Shown here: piece by piece, positions 34,940 to 43,032 of the stretch | Numbering within the stretch: the stretch's first letter is position 1 | Layout of the letters: each line of letters begins with the position of its first letter | DNA from: SPJN01 sp965229935 | GTDB taxonomy: Bacteria > Pseudomonadota > Alphaproteobacteria > SPJN01 | Direction of reading: 5' to 3' | Assembly (NCBI GenBank): GCA_965229935.1 | Contig: CBDDKB010000002.1 | Coordinates: forward strand, 2,294,001-2,358,000 | Length of the DNA stretch: 64,000 nucleotides | Position numbers and translations under genes: made by a program | Notes under the pieces: model-generated | The model's input: the letters and a program-made list of their open reading frames with translations, nothing else | What the model was told of the DNA's origin: nothing | Database searches by the model: none

Positions 34940-35200
34940 TTAGGCGGCTTCATTATCCTGTGCGGCATTGTCATTGGCGGTGACATCTTCACCTGCCTTG
35001 CGCCGCTTGATCATGCGCTTTACCGGGTACCAGACGAAGCCGATGATCGCCAGAAGTACGGCACCGATCAGCGCCAATAACGAACCGATTGCCGAAATGC
35101 CTGCGCCGGGGCCGACATAGGCAAATGCCTCAACCGCGATAAAATTGGTCAAAATCAGCGTCGAACAAAGTGCAAAACAATGTTTCATGGGCTTACTCAT
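34940..35200 (-). CDS. Small membrane protein with YVGPGAG motif
   Basis: An 86-residue protein with a signal-peptide-like N-terminus, the short conserved stretch AYVGPGAGISAIGSLLALIG, a membrane helix and a basic stop-transfer (PVKRMIKRRK) followed by an acidic tail. I have seen this YVGPGAG type in small membrane proteins near sulfotransferase or phosphodiesterase genes, but it has no known function. ATG 35200 is preferred; the frame extends to 35221 without similarity. First gene of the sulfotransferase operon. Confidence 0.7.
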   Translation of the reverse strand: MSKPMKHCFALCSTLILTNFIAVEAFAYVGPGAGISAIGSLLALIGAVLLAIIGFVWYPVKRMIKRRKAGEDVTANDNAAQDNEAA

Positions 35201-35303
35201 CCTAGGTTTACGCTGCCACAAACTATGTTGTGCCAGTTATGGCAGGAATCTGTGGCAGGGACAATGTGATTTACCACACATTTGGGGCGGGAAATTGGCG
35301 CGC

Positions 35304-36266
35304 CTATGTGTCAGTTTCCCCGAAACAGGCCAGATCAACAATGGCGAGCATGGCATCAAGGTCTTCAATAATGGCGCGCATTGTATCTTCAACACTACGC
35401 GCATTGTCCAAAATAGTGTCGTCGATCCAATCCCCGCGCCGCCCCATTTTTATCCTGACAAAATCAGGCCCAAATTGCGCCGCAAGACCAAAGCGGTTTG
35501 TGTGTGCCTCAAGAGCTGTCCAAGCGTCCATAAGGCGCGGCGTCATCAAGGTTCGGCCCTCGATCTGGTCGTGGCCATAAAAATTGAAGTTCTTTTCAAA
35601 GTCCGGGCTTTCAAGCCTGATGCGCTCGCCCTTTGTTCCAAAATTCAGCAGATCGGGAAACTCCCAATCAAGGGCCTGCCATGTCAGATTAAAGATGCCC
35701 GTTAATCCGGTTGGGTGGCGTGCTTCGATAATGATGCCTTCAAAGACGGTTGTGTCTGACTTGTCCCGTTTTTGCTTTGCAACCGCTTCGGCAAAAACAA
35801 TTTCGGCATTGCGATAGGTGCCGACAATGACATCATCGACGGTCAAACGATTATGGCGCGGCAAGATCGGCGTGATGTTGTCGATGATGATAGATTTATA
35901 GTCTTTGCCGCTGCCGATGGCGAAATCACCATAATGGTTCAGGATAGCTGGCAGGATCGCCTTTTTAACCTTGCCTCCGAAGGTCTTCAAATATTGCCGT
36001 TTTAGCTCAAACCCGATAGCGGCGATAATGATGGGAATGACAAAAATTTCCGCAGAGCTACTTTTGCCAGTTGCGATCGCGAAGATCAGGACAAGTGTCA
36101 CAAACGCGGCTATACCAACAGCCCAATAGACACGTTTGTTCGCCGCAATTTTTGTGGCAGCGCGCTGAGAGGCGAGCTCTTCAAACTTGGCTTTCATATC
36201 GCCTTTATAAAAGGCGTCAAATGCCGCTGGTTCGCTTAGTGCATTTGGCCGATCAGATGATGTCAT
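35304..36266 (-). CDS. DUF3137 domain membrane protein (paralogue 3 of 3)
   Basis: A 320-residue paralogue of the proteins at 2724-3731 and 7570-8610: two membrane helices (about residues 48-66 and 72-88) followed by the soluble domain with the shared signature FNFYGHDQIEGRTLMTPRLM. It lies 27 kb away from the other two. Its ATG overlaps the stop of a small upstream frame by ATGA, indicating translational coupling with that frame. Confidence 0.87.
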   Translation of the reverse strand: MTSSDRPNALSEPAAFDAFYKGDMKAKFEELASQRAATKIAANKRVYWAVGIAAFVTLVLIFAIATGKSSSAEIFVIPIIIAAIGFELKRQYLKTFGGKVKKAILPAILNHYGDFAIGSGKDYKSIIIDNITPILPRHNRLTVDDVIVGTYRNAEIVFAEAVAKQKRDKSDTTVFEGIIIEARHPTGLTGIFNLTWQALDWEFPDLLNFGTKGERIRLESPDFEKNFNFYGHDQIEGRTLMTPRLMDAWTALEAHTNRFGLAAQFGPDFVRIKMGRRGDWIDDTILDNARSVEDTMRAIIEDLDAMLAIVDLACFGETDT

Positions 36267-36460
36267 GCGGTAAATTCTAGCGCCATCAACTCGAAAGCAG
36301 CAGCCTTGGATTGTCCCGCTTCAGGGAATAGATCAGCTTTTTCTGAAACATTGTGCAGGTCATCATAGGTGGCAACCAATGCGCCTGTCACAACCATGTC
36401 TTTCCCTTCAATGAGCAAGGCAATTATAAAGGTAGAGATAAGCAGCGGCAGGTTGCGCAT
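36263..36460 (-). CDS. Small protein with N-terminal hydrophobic segment, coupled to DUF3137
   Basis: A 65-residue frame with an N-terminal hydrophobic stretch (MRNLPLLISTFIIALLIEG) and a short soluble tail. Its TGA overlaps the DUF3137 ATG (ATGA), the best reason to think it is translated. Its own ribosome site is weak (GAGAG about ten bases upstream). No family is recognised; it could also be a leader peptide for the DUF3137 gene. Confidence 0.5.
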   Translation of the reverse strand: MRNLPLLISTFIIALLIEGKDMVVTGALVATYDDLHNVSEKADLFPEAGQSKAAAFELMALEFTA

Positions 36461-36547
36461 AGGAACACTCTCGTCAGTCGAACGGGACGATTTTGTCTAC
36501 ACGGAAAAGGCGGCGCAGGCAAATATCCAACGCCGCCATATCGTTTC

Positions 36548-37993
36548 TTAAACTTCTTGGGATTGCCACTTGCCACGCCGAAACGCCAAACCCAATACTG
36601 TGGCGCGCGCGGCATAATCCAAAAACAGAACTGACCATAGCCACACCACATCCCAATGCAGGACATGGGCAATAATATAACCCGGCAGGATGCGGAACAG
36701 CCCAAGGGCGATCAGCACGGTGTAAAGCGGGGTGCGCGTATCGCCCGCCCCACGCAACGCGCCGCCGACGGTGAAGTCCCATGACATCAGGGGTAGGCAA
36801 AATCCCAAAATCCAGATGAAAGTCACCGCCATTGGCACGACCTTGTCATCATCAAGGAACCAGCGCGCCAAGGGTTCGCCCACAGCAATAAAGCCAAGCC
36901 CCAACAGACCCATAAACAACATGGCAAGCCGCATGGTTTGCCACCCTGCATTCATCGCACGTTGTGGCTGTCCGGCGCCAAGATATTGCCCCACCATTGT
37001 TGCTGCGGCGACATTGAAGCCGTGTCCGGGCAAGAACCCAAATGACAGGACTTGCACACCGATCTGATAGGCGACAAAGGCCTCGGTCCCGTAAAGGGCC
37101 ATAAAGCTCATGAAACTAAGCATGGCTAGTTGGAACAACAGCCCTTCGATCCCCGTGGGGTAACCGATCTTCCACAATCTGCGCCACATGCTGAAATCAA
37201 GCGCCCAGCTGGCAAGGCCGCGTGGCAGGATGGTCCAACCGCGCCACCACAGGCCGAAAATCATCAGCGTGTGCAGAATAATCGCAGCACTTGTTGCCAT
37301 TCCGGCCCCGGCAACCCCAAAGGCGGGGGAGCCAAGATTGCCATAGATAAATACCCAGTTCAGGAAGATATTCACCACATTGGCAATTATGCCCGTCCAA
37401 AGCGGCGTAATCGTGTCGCCCCCCGCGCGCAAGGCAGCGCCCGTCAGGAAGATCAGCGTCATCGGCACATTGCCGACCAGTAGCCACAGCATGTAGTCAG
37501 ACCCAAGCCCGGCAGCATTGCCCGACAGGCCCAACCATGACATGGAAAATCCGATTAGCGGGATAAAGCCAACCCAAGTGCCAAGGCCGATCAGCCAGCC
37601 CATCCAGATGGATTGTTTGTGGGCGTGATCAACCTCATACATATTGCGTGCGCCATAGGCCCGGCTGACGATAGCTGTCAGTCCGGTGGCAGCAGCCATA
37701 ACAAGGGTTTGGATCAACCAATATAGCTGCCCACCAGCGGTAACACCTGCAATTGCATCGGCGCCGATAACGCCGACCATCTTCACATCCACCCAGCGGG
37801 TTGCTGTGTGCATGAATGCAGCGGCCATGGTGGGCCATGCCAGCGACCAGACATTCAGGGACAAGGGGTTGTCAGTTTGGCTGGTGCCTGTGGTTGGCGG
37901 TTCCGGCGGGGTAGCGGTTTGGGCATGCGCAGCGGTCGCGGGGACGTGTTCGTCCTCACGCAACAGGTGCGGGTCCTTTTTTCCCGAATCCAT
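36548..37993 (-). CDS. MATE-family multidrug/sodium efflux transporter
   Basis: A 481-residue transporter with 12 predicted membrane helices in two related halves, as in MATE exporters (PTMAAAFMHTATRWVDVKMVG in the first half and GIEGLLFQLAMLSFMSF in the second). The N-terminus is a Pro/Thr-rich cytoplasmic extension of about 40 residues. GGGGGAC lies five bases upstream of ATG 37993; the longer ATG 38014 has no visible ribosome site. It would exchange toxic organic cations for sodium or protons; the substrate is not predictable. Confidence 0.88.
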   Translation of the reverse strand: MDSGKKDPHLLREDEHVPATAAHAQTATPPEPPTTGTSQTDNPLSLNVWSLAWPTMAAAFMHTATRWVDVKMVGVIGADAIAGVTAGGQLYWLIQTLVMAAATGLTAIVSRAYGARNMYEVDHAHKQSIWMGWLIGLGTWVGFIPLIGFSMSWLGLSGNAAGLGSDYMLWLLVGNVPMTLIFLTGAALRAGGDTITPLWTGIIANVVNIFLNWVFIYGNLGSPAFGVAGAGMATSAAIILHTLMIFGLWWRGWTILPRGLASWALDFSMWRRLWKIGYPTGIEGLLFQLAMLSFMSFMALYGTEAFVAYQIGVQVLSFGFLPGHGFNVAAATMVGQYLGAGQPQRAMNAGWQTMRLAMLFMGLLGLGFIAVGEPLARWFLDDDKVVPMAVTFIWILGFCLPLMSWDFTVGGALRGAGDTRTPLYTVLIALGLFRILPGYIIAHVLHWDVVWLWSVLFLDYAARATVLGLAFRRGKWQSQEV

Positions 37994-38062
37994 TTTGTCC
38001 CCCAATGCCCCCATTCATTCGGTTCGGGGGCAGATTAGTTTTGTACAAGTCCCCCGGAAACT

Positions 38063-38091
38063 AAAAGGGCCCTTCGATGGAAGAGCCCTTT
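38063..38091 (-). terminator. Terminator downstream of rpsU
   Basis: AAAGGGC-c-CTTC-GATG-GAAG-a-GCCCTTT forms an eleven-pair stem with one C/A mismatch. On the minus strand it ends in GCCCTTTTAG, 32 bases after the rpsU stop. Confidence 0.7.
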
Positions 38092-38122
38092 ACGGTATTC
38101 ATGCTGTGCGAATTGCCTATCC

Positions 38123-38329
38123 TTAGATAAGACCTTCGCGCTGCATCCGTTTCCGGGCCAGTTTACGCGCACGCCGAATAGCTTCCGCTTTTTCGCGGGC
38201 ACGCTTTTCGGACGGCTTTTCATAATGATTACGCAGCTTCATTTCGCGGAAGACACCTTCACGCTGTAGCTTCTTTTTCAAAGCTTTCAGAGCCTGATCA
38301 ACATTATTATCGCGTACGACTACTTGCAC
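38123..38329 (-). CDS. rpsU: 30S ribosomal protein S21
   Basis: A 68-residue, very basic protein matching bS21 over its whole length (VVVRDNNVDQALKALKKKLQREG, NHYEKPSEKRAREKAEA). bS21 binds near the 3' end of 16S rRNA and helps initiation. It starts with GTG, with GAAGGTGG upstream. A small GC hairpin (38356-38369) preceded by a T-run lies in its leader about 30 bases upstream. Confidence 0.97.
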   Translation of the reverse strand: MQVVVRDNNVDQALKALKKKLQREGVFREMKLRNHYEKPSEKRAREKAEAIRRARKLARKRMQREGLI

Positions 38330-38606
38330 GGGCTTTCACCACCTTCAAATGGTTGGCCCCCAAAGGGGCTAAAAAATAAACTTTACCCAACGGAAAATCC
38401 GCAACAGGTAACAAGAGCAGGGTTTCTAGCACCCGATCAGTCCCCTGTCCAGCCGCGATGTCAGCCAAAAAAGCGCTGATTTGTGGGACATGCGGTCGCG
38501 GAACTGAACTTTATTGAATATTGCCCCCGTATATCCCCTATGGTGCCTGACACCCAAACGCCACTCGTTTCGGCTGATGCACAGGAAATACGAGAAAGGA
38601 CTTAGG

Positions 38607-39290
38607 ATGAGCGCTCAAGACCATTTGGAGCCTGTGAGGGAACAAATCCTTATGGCGGCGATTAATCATGCGCCGTTTGACGGCTGGAATGCCAGCACGA
38701 TGAAGCAAGCCGCAGATGAGGTCGGGATTGATCATGGCACTATGAAGCTTGCCTTCCCCGGTGGCGCGCGTGAGCTGTTGGAATATTTCAGCAGTTGGGC
38801 CGACAATCAAATGATTGAACGGTTTGAGGCTGCCTCTGCTGCTGGGCAGACCGAAGGGTTAGGCATTCGCGGGTCTATCAAATTGGCGCTAAAGCTGCGG
38901 TTTGATGCAATAGCACCCTATCGCGAAGCAATGCGCCGGGCCGTGACGTTTGAGGCACTGCCGCACAATGCCCCGTCGGGCGGTATGGCGATCTATCACA
39001 CGGTGGATGCGGCGTGGCGCGTTATCGGCGATACCTCAACTGATTTTAATTTCTATACCAAGCGCGCGCTGCTGGCAGGCGCATTCAGTGCAACATTGCT
39101 TTTCTGGTTGAATGATCATTCTGAGGGGGCCACTGACACAGATGCCTTTTTGGAGCGGCGCTTGGATGATGTGATGGTTATCGGCAAGGTGCGTGCCAAG
39201 ATTGAAGGCGCCGTGGAACGATTGCCCAATCCGTTTCGGCTTGCCGCTGCCTTGCGGTTTCCGTCGCCGCCCTTGCGTCGCCGTCGCTAG
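38607..39290 (+). CDS. COQ9 family protein (ubiquinone biosynthesis)
   Basis: A 227-residue protein of the COQ9 family, which has a TetR-like fold but binds lipids instead of DNA. Family regions visible are the HTH-like N-terminus (ILMAAINHAPFDGWNASTMKQAADEVG) and the C-terminal domain with ETHR-like W-containing helices (AAWRVIGDTSTDFNFYTKRALLAG). In mitochondria COQ9 presents substrate to COQ7; the alphaproteobacterial form probably supports ubiquinone synthesis. ATG 38607 follows AAAGGA; a longer frame from 38514 lacks support. It is divergent from rpsU, a common neighbour in this class. Confidence 0.88.
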   Translation: MSAQDHLEPVREQILMAAINHAPFDGWNASTMKQAADEVGIDHGTMKLAFPGGARELLEYFSSWADNQMIERFEAASAAGQTEGLGIRGSIKLALKLRFDAIAPYREAMRRAVTFEALPHNAPSGGMAIYHTVDAAWRVIGDTSTDFNFYTKRALLAGAFSATLLFWLNDHSEGATDTDAFLERRLDDVMVIGKVRAKIEGAVERLPNPFRLAAALRFPSPPLRRRR

Positions 39291-39296
39291 GTTGCT

Positions 39297-40499
39297 CTAA
39301 CTGCCCTGTGCGAGTGTTGGCCAATAGTCGACGACCTGGCCATCGCGGACAATCGCCAGATCACCGAATTGCAGCATCACAAATTCGCTTTGCGTTGGGC
39401 GCAGGAAAACAAAATCATCCGGTGCCAATAGGACATCAGGACCGCCGTTCAGCACCTCCTGATTGGTTGACCGTCCATAAAGGCCGTTATTCTGTAACCC
39501 TTCGGGTGAAACGGGATGCGCCTTCCAATAGCCGCCATAGATAAAGAAGGTGCGGGCCCGGTTACGGTTAAGCTTGGCCCATAGTGCCCCAAGACCCGGT
39601 AAGGCCGGGATTTTTGTCGGGCCGCTTGCCTTCAAAACCGGGGTGCCGATAAAAATGGCAGGTTCCAAATCAACAAGGTCAGGCAGGTCGAAGTCCAATG
39701 GCTTAACAAGTGCGGACCCGGCGGCAAGCTCCGTCACGAAATCGACGTCTTGATAGCGGCGGAAGGTCGGACTGCCTGCTGCGTTCAGGGTTAAGCTGTC
39801 ATAGGCGTCAGGTGAAAGCTTTTCGCGCAACACGGACAGATGCGCTTGATAGCGATCAAGTACGGTGGCGAATTCGCGGCCCTGCATATTGAATGCGGTC
39901 GGCACTTTTGACACATGGGCGTCATAGCCCATCAATCCGGTAAATGTCAGGTTTGGCGACGCTGATATAAGATCCAGCATGGCAGCAGTTTGCGCCGGGT
40001 CGGCGACACCGCCGCGATGCAGGCCCACATCAATTTCAATATTGATATTGATCTGTAGGTTTCGTTCGGATGCCAGCGCGGCATAATCCTGCAGCCGTTC
40101 CGGCGTATCGACCAGCCATTGCAATTGTGAGGACGGATCAAACGTATTCGTGGTGTGATGATCGTAAAAGCGGGCTGCTGCACCAACGGGAAAGGGCTTG
40201 CCGATCAGCAAATCTTTGTCCGGCTGGGTTGCTGCCAATTGATTAAGGAACGGTTGATGGAACACCATCAGCCGATCGGTCTGTACCCGGCTGGTGACAT
40301 AATCCAATAATTGCGGTGAAGGCAGCGACTTTGCCACCACACGGAAATTCAAATGGTCAGGAATTGATCCTGCCACCCGGCCTATATTCCGATCCAGCCG
40401 ATCAAGATCAAGCAACATGGTGGGGCGGTACAGGCCCGCTGTGCGCATGGCGCTGCTTAATTGGGTGAAATAGGCATCATGGCTTGTTTGATTGGTCAT
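39297..40499 (-). CDS. PLP-dependent fold-type III enzyme (D-threonine aldolase / D-serine dehydratase-like)
   Basis: A 400-residue alanine-racemase-fold protein of the DSD1/amino acid deaminase-aldolase group. The PLP lysine is probably in FRVVAKSLPSPQLL (about 55). The barrel carries the motifs INIEIDVGLHRGG and LTLNAAGSPTF. The C-terminal site that in D-threonine aldolases carries metal-binding His and Cys here reads RPTQSEFVMLQFGDLAIV, so a His/Cys pair is not evident. It would act on D-hydroxy amino acids. It follows purK downstream by 26 bases, possibly in the purEK transcript. Confidence 0.8.
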   Translation of the reverse strand: MTNQTSHDAYFTQLSSAMRTAGLYRPTMLLDLDRLDRNIGRVAGSIPDHLNFRVVAKSLPSPQLLDYVTSRVQTDRLMVFHQPFLNQLAATQPDKDLLIGKPFPVGAAARFYDHHTTNTFDPSSQLQWLVDTPERLQDYAALASERNLQININIEIDVGLHRGGVADPAQTAAMLDLISASPNLTFTGLMGYDAHVSKVPTAFNMQGREFATVLDRYQAHLSVLREKLSPDAYDSLTLNAAGSPTFRRYQDVDFVTELAAGSALVKPLDFDLPDLVDLEPAIFIGTPVLKASGPTKIPALPGLGALWAKLNRNRARTFFIYGGYWKAHPVSPEGLQNNGLYGRSTNQEVLNGGPDVLLAPDDFVFLRPTQSEFVMLQFGDLAIVRDGQVVDYWPTLAQGS

Positions 40500-40525
40500 G
40501 CGTCTATCCCCCCAATGATCAGTGA

Positions 40526-41680
40526 TCAGCTTGTTTGTTCAGGATGGGGCCGCGTGCCCAGATCATATAGCCGTGTGACATGACCCATTTTGCGGCCCGG
40601 ACGGGTTTCGCGTTTGCCGTAAATGTGCAGATGCGCGCGCGGGTCTTCGAGCAAGGCTGGCCATTGGTCTATTTCATCGCCGACCAGATTGTCCATGATG
40701 GCGTCGGCACGCATGGATGGATCGCCAAGCGGTAATCCAGCAACCGCGCGCATATGCTGTTCAAACTGGGAGCAATATGTCCCCTCAATCGTCCAATGGC
40801 CGGAATTATGAACACGTGGGGCTATTTCATTGACCAACAACCGGTCAGCAGCACTGCGGGTGCCATCGGCGGGCAGCAAGAAGAACTCAACCGACAGCAC
40901 GCCAACATAGTCAAGCGCGGTGGCGATGCGGGCGGCGATGGCCTGTGCTTCGGTGGCAACTGCATGATCAACCAACGCCGGAGCAAGCGTTTGTGCCAGA
41001 ATGTGATTGCGGTGAATATTTTCAACCACATCAAAGGCGCGGACAGTACCATCAAGCCCACGGGCCAACACAACTGACAATTCCCGTTCAAACGGGATAA
41101 AGCCTTCAAGGATGGCGGGCTGTTTGTCGATGGCGGCAAACGCCTCTGCCGGGTCGGTGTCAGCGGTCAGCTTAACTTGCCCTTTACCGTCATAGCCCAT
41201 GCGGCGGGTCTTCAGGACAGCGGGCGTGCCGATTTCCCCGATCGCTTCTTGCAGATCAGCGAGTGAATCGACGGCCCGATAGGGGGCGGTTTTTGCATCT
41301 GCCTTTTGCGTGATGAAATCTTTTTCGGTCAACCGTTCCTGTGCCACAGTCAGCGCCTGTGGGCCGGGGCGGACAGGGACATGTTTTGACAGAACTTCGG
41401 CGGTACGTGCCGGGACGTTTTCAAATTCAAAGGTGACAAGATCAACTTTAGAGGCAAAGGCGATCAGCGCGTCTTCATCTTCGAACGGGGCCACAGTCAT
41501 GTCATAGCTGACCGGCAATGCCGGGACATAATCGGCGGTGTCATAGATATGTGTGTGTAACCCAAGCGGTGCCCCGGCAAGTGACAGCATGCGCGCAAGC
41601 TGGCCCCCGCCAAGAATACCAATAATGGTTCCCGGTCCAACGGCACGGTGGTCTTTGGTCAAAAGATCGTCTGTCGTCAT
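40526..41680 (-). CDS. purK: 5-(carboxyamino)imidazole ribonucleotide synthase
   Basis: A 384-residue ATP-grasp enzyme with the PurK start IIGILGGGQLARMLSLAGAPLG and the region RMGYDGKGQVKL. It makes N5-CAIR from AIR, bicarbonate and ATP in purine synthesis; PurE then converts N5-CAIR to CAIR. It lies 25 bases after purE on the same strand, the usual purEK order. Confidence 0.96.
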   Translation of the reverse strand: MTTDDLLTKDHRAVGPGTIIGILGGGQLARMLSLAGAPLGLHTHIYDTADYVPALPVSYDMTVAPFEDEDALIAFASKVDLVTFEFENVPARTAEVLSKHVPVRPGPQALTVAQERLTEKDFITQKADAKTAPYRAVDSLADLQEAIGEIGTPAVLKTRRMGYDGKGQVKLTADTDPAEAFAAIDKQPAILEGFIPFERELSVVLARGLDGTVRAFDVVENIHRNHILAQTLAPALVDHAVATEAQAIAARIATALDYVGVLSVEFFLLPADGTRSAADRLLVNEIAPRVHNSGHWTIEGTYCSQFEQHMRAVAGLPLGDPSMRADAIMDNLVGDEIDQWPALLEDPRAHLHIYGKRETRPGRKMGHVTRLYDLGTRPHPEQTS

Positions 41681-41705
41681 AATGTTTGTTTGGCCTTGGG
41701 CTAAC

Positions 41706-42206
41706 TTACGCGGGATCGTCTACGGGACTATCAGCAACGCTAGCAGTTTGTTTTGCGCGATAGGCGTCAAGACGATCAGCCAGTTCAGTGTCGGTCGTGG
41801 CCAGGATCGCAGCGGCCAGCAGCCCGGCATTTTTCGCCCCTGCATCACCGATTGCCAATGTGCCAACGGGGATGCCGCCGGGCATTTGCGCAATGGATAG
41901 CAGGCTGTCCTGCCCTGACAGGGCCCGCGATTTCACAGGAACGCCCAAGACAGGCAGGGGCGTAATCGCAGCAGTCATGCCCGGAAGATGGGCGGCACCG
42001 CCCGCGCCAGCAATAATCACATGCAAGCCGCGTGATTTCGCTGATTTCGCATAATCTACCATGCGGTCCGGCGTCCGATGGGCCGAAACGATGCGGGTTT
42101 CATAAGGAACATTCAATGCATCAAGCGCGTCAGCAGCATGTTTCATGGTCGGCCAATCTGATTGGCTGCCCATAATGATACCAACAAGGGGGGCTTGCTC
42201 TGCCAT
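41706..42206 (-). CDS. purE: 5-(carboxyamino)imidazole ribonucleotide mutase
   Basis: A 166-residue class I PurE with IIMGSQSDWPTMKHAAD and the active-site stretch VSAHRTPDRM, plus GAGGAAHLPGMTA. It converts N5-CAIR to CAIR in de novo purine synthesis. It is first in the purEK unit. The leader has a perfect six-pair hairpin (CCGGCG...CGCCGG, 42241-42258) whose role is unclear. Confidence 0.96.
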   Translation of the reverse strand: MAEQAPLVGIIMGSQSDWPTMKHAADALDALNVPYETRIVSAHRTPDRMVDYAKSAKSRGLHVIIAGAGGAAHLPGMTAAITPLPVLGVPVKSRALSGQDSLLSIAQMPGGIPVGTLAIGDAGAKNAGLLAAAILATTDTELADRLDAYRAKQTASVADSPVDDPA

Positions 42207-42353
42207 CTATTTGCCCTTTCTTCGCGTTTTGAGCGTGGGTCCGGCGGGAAAGCGCCGGATTATAACGTGCCCCCAAGACCCCGCAAGCGCGAAATTTGCG
42301 GCTTTTTGCCAATTGGACCGAAGGTCTGGTTGGGGAGACAGATCGTAAGGAAA

Positions 42354-42566
42354 TCAGGCGATTATGTCTGGAATAAGCTGATCATTGATTGAGGATATGC
42401 GGTCCTTCAGCACCAGCTTTTTCTTTTTTAGGCGCTGAACCTGTAATTGATTATAGATACCGGATTGCGCCAGCGCATCAATTGCGGCGTCAAGGGCGCG
42501 ATGATCCTCCTCAAGGCGCGCCAATTCCTCCCGCAAAACAGCTTCTTCGTCCAGAATATCGCTCAC
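42354..42566 (-). CDS. DUF465 family protein (YdcH-like)
   Basis: A 70-residue helical hairpin protein of the DUF465 family (ELARLEEDHRALDAAIDAL ... QRLKKKKLVLKDRIS). AAAAGGTGG six bases upstream picks the GTG at 42566; a longer frame to 42602 has no ribosome site. Its function is unknown. A second DUF465 gene lies 209 bases away in the opposite direction. Confidence 0.85.
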   Translation of the reverse strand: MSDILDEEAVLREELARLEEDHRALDAAIDALAQSGIYNQLQVQRLKKKKLVLKDRISSINDQLIPDIIA

Positions 42567-42774
42567 AAAGCCACCTTTTCGGCCATGCCGATCAAGCCCC
42601 AATCAAGAGAACTCAGCCTAGCACAGACTTGCGTTTTGGCAAGATTCTTGCGCTGCAGCAAAGCTTTTGCATGACTCATTTCCGCTGTCGTGGTTCAATA
42701 TGCGTCCGGGGTAACGTTCTGCCCCCGCACCAATAAATTTGCAGAGCCAACAAACAAGAAGGAGGAGGACACAC

Positions 42775-42936
42775 ATGTCCGTCAATGCGCATCTTGAAGA
42801 ACTGACCCGTAGGCACGAAGCTTTGGAAGCTCGCTTGCATGACGCGCAACTCCACCCTGCAACACCGGATGCTGAAATTCAGCAAATTAAGCATGAAAAG
42901 CTTAAAATTAAGGACGAGATGGCGAGACTGTCATAG
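42775..42936 (+). CDS. DUF465 family protein (short)
   Basis: A 53-residue DUF465 protein (HLEELTRRHEALEARLHDAQ ... EIQQIKHEKLKIKDEMARLS). AAGGAGGAGG at 42759-42768 clearly sets ATG 42775; the earlier in-frame ATG at 42739 is spurious. Twenty-seven bases downstream is a strong hairpin terminator, so it is probably a single-gene transcript. Divergent from the first DUF465 gene. Confidence 0.85.
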   Translation: MSVNAHLEELTRRHEALEARLHDAQLHPATPDAEIQQIKHEKLKIKDEMARLS

Positions 42937-42963
42937 GCGGCAGATTTCCCCGTCCTGAAACAA

Positions 42964-42994
42964 AAAGCCGGAGCGTGCTGCTCCGGCTTTCTTT
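42964..42994 (+). terminator. Intrinsic terminator after the short DUF465 gene
   Basis: AAAGCCGGAGC-GTGCT-GCTCCGGCTTT is a perfect eleven-pair stem, followed by CTTT. It can also serve the convergent acyl-CoA ligase gene. Confidence 0.88.
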
Positions 42995-43032
42995 ATGTCT
43001 GGATGGTTGGGCCAGACGACATCAAATCACGC

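Noticed and set aside
36461..36547. Possible additional gene between the small frame and the MATE gene
   Set aside because: Only 87 bases, no frame with a ribosome site.
42281..42307. Plus-strand hairpin CCGCAA/TTGCGG followed by CTTTTT
   Set aside because: No plus-strand gene ends upstream; flanking genes read the other way, so it is probably chance within the purE leader region.
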